Source of the DNA: Pontibacter kalidii
GTDB taxonomy: Bacteria > Bacteroidota > Bacteroidia > Cytophagales > Hymenobacteraceae
Assembly (NCBI RefSeq): GCF_026278245.1
Contig: NZ_CP111079.1
Coordinates: 2,296,501 to 2,360,500, forward strand
Length of the DNA: 64,000 nt
Direction of reading: 5' to 3'
How positions within the stretch are numbered: the stretch's first letter is position 1; every line of letters begins with the position of its first letter. The notes beneath the pieces were generated by a model that was not told the origin of the DNA, made no database searches, and saw only the letters and a program-made list of their open reading frames with translations. Shown in pieces: positions 8,187 through 17,821 of this stretch. Made by a program: the position numbers and the translations under genes.

Positions 8187-11100
8187 TTAAAAACTCACAT
8201 TTATACCTGCCAGGAAGCTCCTCGGCTGCGGCGTCACCAGGTTATCGATGCCGAAGGATTTTGCATCAAGTGAGCTGGAGGCTTCCGGGTCGTAGCCGCT
8301 GTAGTCCGTGAAAGTGTACAGGTTAGTTGCCGACACATAAATGCGGGCATGCTGTATAGCCAGTTTTTTGAGGATACTCTCCGGCAACTTATAACCAACC
8401 GTCAGGTTCTTGATCCTTAGGTAAGAAGCGTCCTCTACATAATAGCTGCTGTTTTTCAGGTTGAAGGCGCCCTTGGTGGCTCGCGGGGTACTGTTGCTGG
8501 TGCCGGGGCCCGTCCATCTGTCTTCGTAGGTATCCTTTAGCTGATTGTAATCCCGGGCACCCATGTGGTCCAGGCCGGAGCGCCAGGCAGTGGCAATCTC
8601 ATTGCCTTCGGAGAAAGTGGCGAAAACGGAAACATCAAAATTGCCAAGCTCCAGTGTATTGGTAAGGCCGCCGTAGAAATTCGGCTGGGCGCTGCCTATC
8701 ACCGACAGATCCGAGGAGTTGATGATGCCGTTGTTGTCCAGGTCCTCGAAGCGCATGTCGCCGGGCCGAACCCCCTGCCCCTGCAGGGAGGAAGGAATCT
8801 CCTCCATTGTCTGGTAAATGCCTAGCTGTTTATACCCGTAGAACACACCCAGCGGCTGGCCAACAATAATGGCATTCCAGCCACCTACCTGAATCGGCTC
8901 GTCCCCAACCAGGCTCGTTACCTCGTTGCGGATATCGGCAAGGTTGAAGTTGGTGGTCCAGCGGAAGTTATCGCTCTGCATATTCACACTGGTAAGGGTA
9001 AACTCATGCCCCTTGTTCTCCATCGAGCCGATGTTCATGGTGCGCTGCGTAAAGCCGCTTGTGGCCAGGGTCGGCACGTTGTAGAGCAGGTCGTCTGTCT
9101 CCTTGTGGAAGTAGTCGTACGTAAAGGTCAGGCGGCCATTCAGGAAGGAAAGGTCTAAACCAATGTCCGCCTGCGTGGAAGTCTCCCACTTCAGGTCCGG
9201 GTTGCCAAGCGAAGTAACCGCCAGGCCTGTTTCGGCGCCATAGTTGTAGCCGCCGGAAGCCAGTGGCATGTAGCTGTAAATACCGATACCGTCCTGGTTA
9301 CCAGTCTTGCCCCAGCTCGCGCGCAGCTTGCCGAACTCAAACCACTCCGCTGTCGGGAAAAACTCCTCATCCGTGAAAACCCAACCCGCGGAAACTGATG
9401 GGAAGTAGGCGTAGCGGTTGTCTTCGTGAAATTTAGAGGACCCATCGTAGCGCAACGAGGAGGACAAGAAGTAGCGCCCCTTGTAGTCCAGCATCACGCG
9501 GCCAATGTAAGACTCCATGCTATACTTGTTTGCATCGCCATCAGCTGTTGTAACGGTGGCGGAGGTGATGTGCTTGAAGTCATCAGACGGAAACTCTGTG
9601 CCTTGCGCAACGCTGAAATTATACTTGTCCTGGTAGTAGGCGTACCCTACCATGGCCTCGGTATTCAGATCTCCGCCCCAGCTTTTGAAGAAGGTCAGCG
9701 TGTTGTCTATGTTCTGGGAAATCCTGTTGTTGCGCTTGTCAATCGTCATGCCTCTGCCGAAGGCGTAAGGGTGCAGGCGCGTCTGGTGTCTGAAGCCGCG
9801 GCCAAAACGCAGCTCCGTGTTATAGGCGGAGTGCCAGGTAAAGTACTTCAGAAAGTTAACGTTGCCATAAAGGTTTACCAGGGCCTGGTAATTCTTGTCC
9901 TCCATCTCGTCATTTTCCAGCACCTGTACCCCGTTGTGGCGCAGGATGTCTTTACCGCCGATGTTAAACGTGCCGTCCTCTTTGTACACCCTGTCGTAAG
10001 GGCGCTGCTCCAGGGAGCGCTGGAAAAGAGCGGTACCCTGCTCGCCGTTTGGCGCCGAGTTGCTGTTGGTATAGCTGCCACCGAAGCGCAGGCCGAAGTT
10101 GAGCACCCTGTTAGGCGTAAAGTCGAGGTTAGTGCGCAGCGAGTAACGCTCCAGGGAACTGTTCTTCAACAGTCCCTCCAGGTTCTGGTAACCTGCCGAA
10201 GTATAGTACTTCACTGTATTGCTGGCCCCGCTGAATGAGAAATCCGTTTGGTGAGAAGAGGCATTCTCGTTGATGATCAGATCCTGCCAGTTCACGTCGT
10301 AAGGGTCTGCGGGCACCGCACCCAGTACCTTGTTTATGTCTATGTAACCGCTCTCACCCGGAGAAAGCCCCAAGCCGGAATTATGGTTTTCGGTGGCTTC
10401 CTGCTGCAGCGCGATATACTCCTGCGGGTTCAGCAGGTCCAGTTTCTTAGGCATGGTTTGGATGCCTGACACCTGTGAGACAGTGATCTTGGGTTCCCCC
10501 TTTTTGCCTTGCTTCGTTGTGATCAGAATAACGCCGTTCGTGGCGCGGCTACCGTAAATAGCAGCCGAGGCAGCGTCTTTCAGCACCTCAATGGAGGCAA
10601 TGTCAGACGGGTTGATGAGTGAAAGCGGGTCCTGAACAAACTCGCCCGCAAAGTTGTAGCTGGCAGGCTCTTTCGACAGCGGGATGCCATCTATCACATA
10701 CAGCGGCTCGTTGTCGCCGTTGATCGAGCTGACACCACGGATGTTGACACGCGATGCACCGCCTGGCGTGCCGTTACTCACCGTCAGGTTTACGCCAGCT
10801 ACCTGCCCCTGCAGCAACTGGTTAGCACTCGGCACGTTGCGGTCCGCTATTTCAGAGGGGTTTACACTGGCTATAGCCGTTGTTATGTTTCTTCTGGTGT
10901 TCTCCCCATAACCAATAACTACCACCTCGCTCAGTTTTGAGTCACTCGCCTTCAGCTGGATGGAAAGGGTTACTTCCTCACCTTCTTTTAAAGTATAGCC
11001 TCCCTGCGTCTGTGGTTCAAACCCGATATAAGAGAAACTGAAAGTATAAGGTCCGCCTAATGGCAGGTTGGAGAGGAGGAAAGCCCCTGCCCCGTCCGTA

Positions 11101-11309
11101 GTGGTGCCTCTTGTCTTGCCAGTGCTCTCGTTCCTGGCCAACACCGACACCCCGATCAGGGCCTCGCCATTGCTGTCTTTAACCTGCCCTCTTACACGCC
11201 CTGTCTGTTGTTGGGCATAACCACTATAGCCGCTCATAAGCAAAACCAGGAATAGCAGACACAACATAGGGCGAATCGGCCTACTTGCTCTCGTAAACAT
11301 TTTTAACAT
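8187..11309 (-). CDS. SusC/RagA-type TonB-dependent transporter
   Basis: An outer-membrane transporter of about 1040 residues. I chose the start at 11309 (MLKMFTRASRPIRP...) because it places basic residues directly before the hydrophobic signal peptide that ends SGYAQ; the frame is open to 11414 but the extra 35 residues do not look like a signal sequence. Next come a carboxypeptidase-like beta-sandwich (VRGQVKDSNGEALIGVSV), the TonB-box-like region, the plug (NVPSANQLLQGQVAGV and YVIDGIPL) and a long beta barrel ending NVSF. It has no STN domain, so it is probably not wired to a FecR anti-sigma factor. It pairs with the SusD at 6837. The substrate is probably a phosphodiester-containing molecule, judging by the two downstream enzymes. 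The 300 bp upstream (11310-11612) hold no gene I can see. Confidence 0.92.
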   Translation of the reverse strand: MLKMFTRASRPIRPMLCLLFLVLLMSGYSGYAQQQTGRVRGQVKDSNGEALIGVSVLARNESTGKTRGTTTDGAGAFLLSNLPLGGPYTFSFSYIGFEPQTQGGYTLKEGEEVTLSIQLKASDSKLSEVVVIGYGENTRRNITTAIASVNPSEIADRNVPSANQLLQGQVAGVNLTVSNGTPGGASRVNIRGVSSINGDNEPLYVIDGIPLSKEPASYNFAGEFVQDPLSLINPSDIASIEVLKDAASAAIYGSRATNGVILITTKQGKKGEPKITVSQVSGIQTMPKKLDLLNPQEYIALQQEATENHNSGLGLSPGESGYIDINKVLGAVPADPYDVNWQDLIINENASSHQTDFSFSGASNTVKYYTSAGYQNLEGLLKNSSLERYSLRTNLDFTPNRVLNFGLRFGGSYTNSNSAPNGEQGTALFQRSLEQRPYDRVYKEDGTFNIGGKDILRHNGVQVLENDEMEDKNYQALVNLYGNVNFLKYFTWHSAYNTELRFGRGFRHQTRLHPYAFGRGMTIDKRNNRISQNIDNTLTFFKSWGGDLNTEAMVGYAYYQDKYNFSVAQGTEFPSDDFKHITSATVTTADGDANKYSMESYIGRVMLDYKGRYFLSSSLRYDGSSKFHEDNRYAYFPSVSAGWVFTDEEFFPTAEWFEFGKLRASWGKTGNQDGIGIYSYMPLASGGYNYGAETGLAVTSLGNPDLKWETSTQADIGLDLSFLNGRLTFTYDYFHKETDDLLYNVPTLATSGFTQRTMNIGSMENKGHEFTLTSVNMQSDNFRWTTNFNLADIRNEVTSLVGDEPIQVGGWNAIIVGQPLGVFYGYKQLGIYQTMEEIPSSLQGQGVRPGDMRFEDLDNNGIINSSDLSVIGSAQPNFYGGLTNTLELGNFDVSVFATFSEGNEIATAWRSGLDHMGARDYNQLKDTYEDRWTGPGTSNSTPRATKGAFNLKNSSYYVEDASYLRIKNLTVGYKLPESILKKLAIQHARIYVSATNLYTFTDYSGYDPEASSSLDAKSFGIDNLVTPQPRSFLAGINVSF

Positions 11310-11612
11310 AGTGTATAGATTTATTTTCGGTGTCATACCACATGTAAAGGCTGCACTCTTTTGAATTGCTCCCCTCGACCGCTCTTTGAACCGTGTGGTA
11401 AAATTCTTTGCCACAAAGGAAGTAGAACACTGTTACCACAGCGTTCACAGAAGTTTATCTAATTATTATTGATTTGGACGCCATAGCCATGCGCAGGAAC
11501 CTGGAGTAGATTGGTTTCCTCCCCTATCAGTTAAAATGGTGGGGCAAATTCTTTTGTGCTGAATACTTTAGCTTAAAGTGTACTTGGGAATTACACATTG
11601 ACTCTAAGCAGT

Positions 11613-11955
11613 CTACACTTGCTGGTCTGGTGGCCCAGCAAGGTATAGTCTGTGAGCCCGGTAAAGATCTGCACAAGGGCGTCGAAGGTTTTCTGAGGCG
11701 GAAGTGCTCGATAACTCAGACCACTCCACCATGTCGTGGACTAACTCCATGCCGCCCCGTTTCGGTAGGCTTCGCTTGTCCTCGAGAATGAGGAGCAAGT
11801 TTCTCAGGTCCACTGGTATTTGGCCACCAGGTGCAGGCCCTGCTCTTGTAGTTTTTGGCAGTCTTTATCGCCGGAGCACTTGCCCTTCAGCCAGAAAGGT
11901 GAGGGCATCAGTTTATTATTCTGTAGCCCCTCAGACAGCATAAACTGTTTTTAGT
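11613..11955 (-). pseudogene. IS982-family transposase, frameshifted C-terminal remnant
   Basis: One frame reads GKCSGDKDCQKLQEQGLHLVAKY, matching the IS982 GDKGYI...L...GI.LVTK region. After a frameshift near 11815 the other frame reads RNLLLILEDKRSLPKRGGME, matching the IS982 block MKN.LM...DK..LRKR..IE around the catalytic Glu. The N-terminal two thirds are absent. The DNA is a short, old transposon tail at the start of the 11.4-14.8 kb decayed zone. Confidence 0.6.
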
Positions 11956-11973
11956 ATCTGTAATAATAAGGAT

Positions 11974-12650
11974 CTACTGTACCCAACAAGCTGCGGCGCC
12001 GATCAATGCGGCATTCTCACCTAACAACGACTTTTTAATTGGCACATTTACAGCCTGGTGCCTGAGCCTTTCTTCCACCATAGGAAGAAATAATTCAGAG
12101 GCATGAACAATATTACCCCCGAGGACCACCACGTCAGGAGCATCCATGAGAATAAACCGGTGGAGAAATGCAGCCAGGTTTTCAGAGAATTCATTGAACA
12201 CAGCTTTCGCCAGCTCATCTTCGGCATGTAGGTGGCAAAGCTCCTTGACACCAGTGACCTGTTTGCCCGAGAGCGCCAGATAGTGCCTCACAAACCACCT
12301 ACCTGGTTGAAATAAATTCTTCGACGATGGCCTCTCGGAAAGGCATTTGCCAAAGCTCGGCATCCTCGCTTTCACTATGGCAGTACCGGGGTGTGCCGCT
12401 ACCTGTACCTATCGTCAGGCCAATAGCACATGAATAGCCTTTTGCAGCACCACCAAGCACCTCGCCCTGAAGAAAACACACGGCATCATTCTTGAACTTT
12501 ATCGTATCAGCATCGACACCTAATTTACGCTCCAGTAACAGTTTAATGTTTGCCTCATAAAGGGAATCGTACTTGGTCAAGACCTTTATATATGATATGC
12601 CATTGGCGTAATCGAAAGGGCCGGGCATAGCTATTCCTAAGGGACAGGAA
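11974..12650 (-). pseudogene. ROK-family sugar kinase, truncated and frameshifted
   Basis: The upstream part reads LGIAMPGPFDYANGISYIK, VCFLQGEVLGGAA and LTIGTGSGTPRYCHSESEDAELWQ; the downstream part, in another frame, reads RWFVRHYLALSGKQVTGVKE, DAPDVVVLGGNIVHASE and ENAALIGAAA. These are consecutive blocks of a ROK kinase. The frames meet near 12300, where FISTR would run into RWFVRHY. The N-terminal third, with the DxGGT ATP-binding motif, is missing; homology stops at about 12650, where unrelated sequence begins. The gene is dead by truncation plus frameshift. Confidence 0.85.
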
Positions 12651-12659
12651 GCTCCGGGG

Positions 12660-13120
12660 CCACTTCTGATCGTGTTCCGGAACAAACACGGGACCTGGAG
12701 GGTACTGCTCTCCCCATTGGTGCGCCAGATTAGCCAGGCAGAGGTGCATCGGAATTACCTGCAGGTAAAGCAGGACCTGCAAAGCATGCTGCAGCCCGAA
12801 GTAGAACGGGTGCTCCACGACCCTGCGCTGGCGCAAGGGTCGTGGAGCACCCGAGTCAGACTAGCATAAAAGCAGCGAAGAAAGAGAGCAATCAGGCTGC
12901 AAACATCAAGAAAATTTTTGTAAAAGATCCTGCCGCCCGGGTAGTGGTGCATGGCGGGCATGATCAGGTGTATGAAGCCGCTGATATTAACCCCGATTTT
13001 GTTAATAGGTTATGATTCAGAAGCCGAGGCTTCGCTCGACAAAACATTGGTCTCCTCCAAGCTAGCTGATGCACTCATGGCAAATGAAAAAGGGCAAAGT
13101 AAGTGCTGAGATAAACTATT
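12660..13120 (+). other. Decayed open frames, not identified
   Basis: Several short plus-strand frames look like pieces of genes but match nothing I recognise: RQISQAEVHRNYLQVKQDLQ followed by QSMLQPEVERVL (12715-12820), KIFVKDPAARVVVHGGHDQ followed by VYEAADINPDFVNRL (about 12909-13014) and SLDKTLVSSKLADALMANEK (about 13035-13095). They lie in different frames with stops between them. They replace the lost N-terminus of the ROK kinase gene, so a rearrangement joined two unrelated pieces here. The 140 bp from 13120 to 13261 show nothing. Confidence 0.35.
12807..12853. repeat. Long near-perfect hairpin
   Basis: A perfect 17-bp inverted repeat (12807-12823, starting CGGGTGCTCC, with 12837-12853) encloses a loop that itself folds (TGCGC/GCGCA around two bases), so almost all 47 nt pair. 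There is no T tract, so it is not a typical terminator. It could be a recombination scar or element end, since it lies next to the junction where the ROK kinase is cut. Confidence 0.7.
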
Positions 13121-13261
13121 TACGCAAGTCCCGAGGACAGATTAACGGATTAAAAAAAGTTCTGGGAGGCTCATAGAATAAGTTGCATGCCAGTATCTCG
13201 GCGCAGATGACACATACTTTTGAGCCTCGTGTCTCTGCTGCCACAAGCCAGCCATGCATCC

Positions 13262-14811
13262 TTATTGGCCCCTATTGACCTGCTGTGAGTGGTGTTTATG
13301 TAGGTAAGCGTTCGGATCGTGTTCTATGGCGCCTTCCGGGAGCCACTGCCACCAATACCCTAAATCTTTTCGGATGATGTTACTGTAAAACGGGGGAAGC
13401 TGGCGCGACTCTCCCTCAAAGTACTTTCTGAACCCTGTGTCCTCTACCAGGCTCCTGCGCACCTGCCGGAAGAAGCGCAGGCGCCCGTACCCTTCTGAAG
13501 AAACGGCCCGCATGAAGTTCATCCATTTGGCTGAAGGCGTCGATGCTGCGACAAAGCGCCGGTAGATGGCTCTCTTAGAAAAGGTATAGGCCGTCAGGTC
13601 GATGATCTTATCATAGAACTCCACCCATTCATAGTTTCGAGGCCTTATATTCATGGCCAGGTGATTGTTGAGGAAGTGAAACGGGAAAGGCAGTACCCTG
13701 CCTGCGCGTTGGTACTCCAGATTGAGCGGAGCTGCCTCACCAAAGGCACTCAGTAGGGAGTAACCGGGGAAGGCTGCCGGAGACAGGTCCACAAACCGCT
13801 TGGTAAGCTCGAACGGCTCATCCCCCGCATCGCTGTCCAGGCCCAGCACAAAGTTTGTCTGCACGTAGGGAACATAACGCAACATCATATTGACGTGCTC
13901 TGAGATACGGGCCACCTTCTCCTCCCCCACGGTGCGGGAGGTCCTGGATTTATTGCCCAGCTCATACCAGGACTCTATGCCGGGCAGCAGGGCATCAAAC
14001 CCATTCCGCTGCATTACCCTCAGATGTTCCTCGGTCAGAATCGACAAACTGCTTTCGGCAAAGAAACGGAAGCTCCCGGGGGGGCTGCAGAAGCGATAGC
14101 CTCCATGTTGGCTTCAAAGCGTACGCCGAAGTTAGGGTCATGCCAGCCGACGGTGGGCTTCTTGAACTTTGTCAGGAGGAACCGTAGGTCTTCCTTTATC
14201 ACACCAAAGTCCATCGGCTGGTAAGCCACTGAGGAGTCAATGCAGAAGGAACAGGTATAGGGGCAGCCAACGCTCCCGATCATAGGAACCATCTTAAGAA
14301 AGGGGGCTTTCTTTAAAGTGGGCTCTATGAACTTCCACCGCTCTTTCACCCCCGGCAGGTGCGAAGGCTGCCGGGCGGCAGTCAGATGCTTTCCCTCAGG
14401 CCTGTGCGGGCTGCAGTTCTCAAGCACCTCCACGATAGTGGATTTATGGGTGAAACCCAACACATAATCAAAGTACTTGACTGCGTCATCGGGGTAACAG
14501 CGGGCATGCGGGCCTCCTAACACAGTCACTGCACCTTGGCTGCGAAAATAGCTACTTAGTGCATAGGCTAATAAAGCCGCTTGGGTGAAGGAGCAGATAA
14601 AAACCAGGTTAACTCCTTTTGGCAGTTCCTTTTGCAAGTTCTCCCTTCCGGTATAACAAATCAGTTTCGTATCATGCCCTTCCTGCTCACACCAGGCAGC
14701 GACCACCTGCGGCATTATGCTTGCTAAGTTGGCATGCATAACCCTGGCCCAGAGGGTATCGGCCAGTCCTTTGCTAACCAGATCAAGGATCCCTATTTTT
14801 AGCTTCTTCAT
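13262..14811 (-). pseudogene. B12-binding-type radical SAM protein, split by a 1-base frameshift
   Basis: The 5' part (14811 to about 14070) starts MKKLKIGILDLVSKGLADT and has a B12-binding-like N-terminal domain (FICSFTQAALLAYA, TVLGGPHARCYPDD), then the radical SAM motif CPYTCSFC (Cys183, Cys187, Cys190, CxxxCxxC) and WHDPNFGVRF. The 3' part (from about 14085 down) continues SILTEEHLRVMQRNGFDALL to the end. The two join smoothly, as AAPPGSFRFFAESSLSILTEE, if the run of seven G (14078-14084, C on the coding strand) had one more base. Without it, about 515 residues are cut to 258. It may be a real mutation, a slippage-prone switch or a sequencing error. It lies next to other decayed genes. 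No neighbours reveal its substrate. Confidence 0.82.
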
Positions 14812-14983
14812 GTAGACCTTTATTAGAAGATACTACCCAAACATTTTATAGAATTTAACTTATAACGGCAAAACATGTTATACGGCTAATTAAGTGAACT
14901 ATAAATTATTAACCGTATATTGTAGAAATATAGGAACGTATCTACCTTCCGATATGTAGTAGGTATACAATAACAAATACAAT

Positions 14984-15175
14984 ATGAATAACGGAACAGT
15001 AAAATTCTTTAATGACCTGAAAGGATTCGGATTTATTAAAGAAACAAATTCAGATCAGGAATACTTTGTCCATGCCACTGGCCTTGTAGATGAGATCAGA
15101 GAAAACGACGAAGTTAGTTTTGACCTGCAGGAAGGACGTAAAGGACTAAACGCAGTAAACGTGAAACGCGCTTAG
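14984..15175 (+). CDS. Cold-shock domain protein
   Basis: A 63-residue CspA-type protein with the two RNA-binding motifs in recognisable form: GTVKFFNDLKGFGFIK (RNP1) and EYFVHATGL (RNP2). It binds single-stranded RNA and DNA and prevents secondary structure. The 170 bp between it and the divergent radical SAM gene are AT-rich and could hold a long 5' leader, as is common for csp genes. It has its own terminator directly downstream and is a single-gene unit. Confidence 0.92.
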   Translation: MNNGTVKFFNDLKGFGFIKETNSDQEYFVHATGLVDEIRENDEVSFDLQEGRKGLNAVNVKRA

Positions 15176-15195
15176 TTTAAGCTATAAATTACAGA

Positions 15196-15223
15196 AAAGC
15201 CTTACCCTCGGTAAGGCTTTTTT
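15196..15223 (+). terminator. Rho-independent terminator of the cold-shock gene
   Basis: Stem AAAGCCTTACC paired with GGTAAGGCTTT, a 2-3 nt loop and a run of T to 15223. It begins 20 bp after the stop codon. Confidence 0.9.
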
Positions 15224-15288
15224 ATTGCGGTTACGGCTATACATGCCTCAGCTGCACATTCATAACTATTAACCTTAGAACACTAAAG

Positions 15289-15516
15289 ATGAATAGAAAG
15301 TACTTAGTAGATACCATTACCCACGAATACCTTTGCATTGCGCTTAAAAAGGGTCAGGATTGGATGCCTACTAATCAGAGTATTCTTCCAGGCTTTATGA
15401 GTACCCGCACTCCCGTAACAGAACCTGACTCGGTGTTGCTTGCAGGTGAATTTAATGACAATATGTTTTTTGAAAAATGGATACGGAATGGCACAAACGT
15501 GTTTTTCCAGTATTAG
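15289..15516 (+). CDS. Small hypothetical protein
   Basis: A 75-residue frame starting MNRKYLVDTITHEYLCIALK, with no domain I recognise, no signal peptide and no membrane segment. It begins 65 bp after the csp terminator and is followed by a strong palindromic terminator (15593-15630), which supports a real transcription unit. Codon use looks normal for the region. The evidence is only its openness and context. Confidence 0.5.
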   Translation: MNRKYLVDTITHEYLCIALKKGQDWMPTNQSILPGFMSTRTPVTEPDSVLLAGEFNDNMFFEKWIRNGTNVFFQY

Positions 15517-15592
15517 CAGATAAATTAATATAAACTGCTGCAACTACTCAAAATGTCAGAGTAAGGAAAAACAGTAGTTAACCCTAATCCCC

Positions 15593-15630
15593 TTTTTAGC
15601 GATTTCCGTTTAAACGGAAATCGCTAAAAA
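15593..15630. terminator. Perfect 38-nt palindrome, bidirectional terminator
   Basis: The sequence from 15593 to 15630 is its own exact reverse complement, with a T5 tract at the left, an A5 tract at the right and the centre at GTTTAAAC. It can fold into an 17-bp stem with a 4-nt loop and has poly-U on both strands. Confidence 0.8.
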
Positions 15631-16069
15631 AAGAAGATTGCCCCAGCCGAACTATTACCAGCTTAATGCATTGACAGAGCTGAATAATGGGCTGAAAAAC
15701 AATTTCAAAACACAAGTTATTACGCAGCTTCTCAATAGAGCTGCCCTATACGCGACGGGTTTATGCCATCTGCTAATTAGCAGAAAGCGCATCATGCTAC
15801 ACAGTCTAACCTGAATTACAGCCGGATACCTGTGAAACCCACTGCTCTCAAAAGGATTGTGCTGCACTATTCAATACGAAAATTGATATGTTTAAATGCT
15901 TCCGGATAACCCCTTGCCCTTTGCGTTTACCTACGTAGGCAATAGGATATTCCCATTCTAAAACTATGACTTGCAGCATGCTATTGCTTCCGTTGACAAC
16001 ATGATTTTTCAGGTTAGCAGCAATACAATCCTTTGCGCAGAATTCACCTGCAAAAGAGGAGCAGAAACA
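15631..16069. other. Intergenic, no gene seen
   Basis: AT-rich DNA with only short frames on either strand and no convincing domain. It separates the palindromic terminator from the decayed Lys/Ala-rich gene. Confidence 0.5.
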
Positions 16070-16584
16070 GGCTCGGGAATTAGCTAAAGAAAAACTAATT
16101 GCTAAGACACATCACATATCTGATGCCAAAGGCTTAAAAGAGACACCTAAGCGGAAGCTAAACTGCTGAAGCAAATGCCTGTAAGGTGAAACGACTAGAT
16201 AAGGAAGCTTCCTATCCGGCCAAGCAGACCAAACGTGCTGCCAGAATAGAAACCATAGCCCAGCCCAGTCGTGTCGAAGCAGACAGATAGATTATAAAAG
16301 CAGCTAAGGGGGCTAAAAATCAAGGGCTAACTTATTCTACTTTGATGGAAAATAGATATTCGGATGGAGCAACAGTCCTTGCCGAAATCGCTTCTGACCG
16401 CAGTTTACTGGTAAGGAGGCGATATGCCAAGCGCATTCAGTATTGTCCCAATCCGGCTAAGTCTGAGGAGGAAGACTGCATGTACTATGCGCGAGAATTA
16501 CTGCAAAATAAAGACGTTGCAAGAAAGTTGAGCACCATTTCTTACGCACAGTTTGCAAAAGCCGCCAAACCCCTATGGATATAG
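16070..16584 (+). pseudogene. Decayed gene for a Lys/Ala-rich protein
   Basis: In shifting frames the sequence reads EQKQARELAKEKLIAK, RLDKEASYPAKQTKRAARIE and, after an in-frame TAG near 16290, KAAKGAKNQGLTYSTLMENR, ending in an 80-codon frame (16342-16584) with DGATVLAEIASDRSLLVRRR and ARELLQNKDVARKL. The parts look like a charged, coiled, Ala/Lys-rich N-terminal region and a helical C-terminal domain of one former protein. At least one stop and one frameshift interrupt it. I do not recognise the family. Confidence 0.45.
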
Positions 16585-16837
16585 TTCGATAATTCCATCC
16601 GTTGGTCTACTCAGCAAGTAAATTAAGAAGCCAATACTTAATATAAAATAAAATCCTGGCTTCTTAATTTACTGGGGTAACAGAAAAAATCAAAAGGATT
16701 TTAATTTTAAGTATAGCCAGATATCGTAAAAATAGACAGTATGTCTACGGCAAAACATCGTTATACAAACCACTCCACATCATAAAACAGACTCTCCATA
16801 GTTTTAGGAAAAGGAACAAATAGACAAAAGGATCGCT

Positions 16838-17398
16838 ATGATACTGTATATAAAATACATGGTTAGCCTGCGCTGCAAAATGATGGTGAAGGAAGAATTA
16901 AGGAAATTAGGCCTGCAGTATGTGGTGGTTGAACTGGGCACAGTAGAGATACTGGAAGATATTACACCCCAGCAGCGTGTCCTTCTAAAGAACAACCTCC
17001 TCTTGTCGGGGCTGGAGCTGCTTGATGACAAGAGAAGTATCCTGATTGAAAAAATAAAAAATGTGATCATTGACATGATCCATTATTCAGATGAATTCCC
17101 GAAAACAAATTACTCTGACTTTATAAGTGAAAAACTGAACCACGATTATACTTACCTGGCTAATATCTTTTCTGAAGTAAAAGGGATCACGATTCAGCAA
17201 TTCATTATTTCTCACAAGATAGAAAGGGTAAAAGAGTTGCTCCTGTACAAAGAGCTCAACCTGACGGAGATCGCCCACAGACTCCACTACAGCAGTGTTG
17301 CTCATTTATCGAATCAGTTCAAGAAAGTAACCGGCCTCTCCCCTTCGTTTTATAAACAGCTTAAGCAAAAAAGAATGGCAAATCTGGAAAACATGTGA
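16838..17398 (+). CDS. HTH (AraC-type) regulator with degenerate HMA-like N-terminus, paralog 1
   Basis: A 186-residue regulator. The N-terminal 70 residues resemble the heavy-metal-associated-like domain that opens a Bacteroidota regulator family (MxLYIKNMVCxRC...), but here the motif is MVSLRC: the first Cys of CxxC is Ser, so classical metal binding is doubtful. The C-terminus (about 100-180) is a complete AraC-type DNA-binding domain with two HTH motifs (NLTEIAHRLHYSSVAHLSNQ and KKVTGLSPSFYKQL). A paralog lies at 18681, with near-identical HTH. Directly 3' of each is the same promoter module, followed by an outer-membrane protein gene here and kaiCB there. It may control these modules. 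Metal sensing is known for relatives only by resemblance. Confidence 0.85.
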   Translation: MILYIKYMVSLRCKMMVKEELRKLGLQYVVVELGTVEILEDITPQQRVLLKNNLLLSGLELLDDKRSILIEKIKNVIIDMIHYSDEFPKTNYSDFISEKLNHDYTYLANIFSEVKGITIQQFIISHKIERVKELLLYKELNLTEIAHRLHYSSVAHLSNQFKKVTGLSPSFYKQLKQKRMANLENM

Positions 17399-17400
17399 TT

Positions 17401-17459
17401 TATGTAACATACTTTTTTTTGTATGTAACATCATGCAGTTTGATAAGCCCCACCTTTGT
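17401..17459 (+). promoter_or_regulatory. Promoter module 1: direct/inverted repeat plus CACCTTTGT element
   Basis: TATGTAACAT occurs twice, at 17401 and 17422, exactly 21 bp apart (two DNA turns), as AraC-type operators often do. The same bases form an inverted repeat, ACATAC (17407-17412), 8 bp, GTATGT (17421-17426). It is followed, 24 bp later, by CACCTTTGT (17451-17459), a Bacteroidota-like -7 element (consensus TAnnTTTG). The same arrangement and spacing occurs at 19256-19308. The next gene is the outer-membrane protein at 17822, about 360 bp on. Confidence 0.6.
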
Positions 17460-17821
17460 AGCATCAAATCAGATGTGCTGCATCATGCACAGCTTCCGCC
17501 AGTAACGGATATTAAAAACATTACCCCTTGATTCTTAGGCATCCATTATCAACATTATCAAAAGCTTCATCAACTACATGCCGGCAAGGCATTGCAAAAG
17601 ATTTGATGCGCTAATGCAGCTCCTCCATTTCTAAGAACAGTTTCCTGATCATAAATTTACACAAGAGCTTATACAATAAGCTTATAGGGCTTCTCATTTC
17701 CAACCGAAGGGCCGGTTCTATTGTGTTTCCGTTTGGTATCAAGCACATTACTTTACACGCTTTGCTTTACTAAAGCTGCAAAGCAAAACATCAAACTTTC
17801 TAGAAATTTCAAATTCATCAA

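Noticed and set aside
9426..10238. 270-codon plus-strand frame inside susC
   Set aside because: Shadow of the conserved SusC reading frame on the minus strand.
12672..12869. Plus-strand frame ending inside the 47-nt hairpin, taken as a small gene
   Set aside because: The end of the frame is made of the inverted repeat and the rest matches nothing; treated as decayed DNA.
15655..15867. Minus-strand frame of 70 codons
   Set aside because: Composition and lack of motifs suggest chance openness in intergenic DNA.
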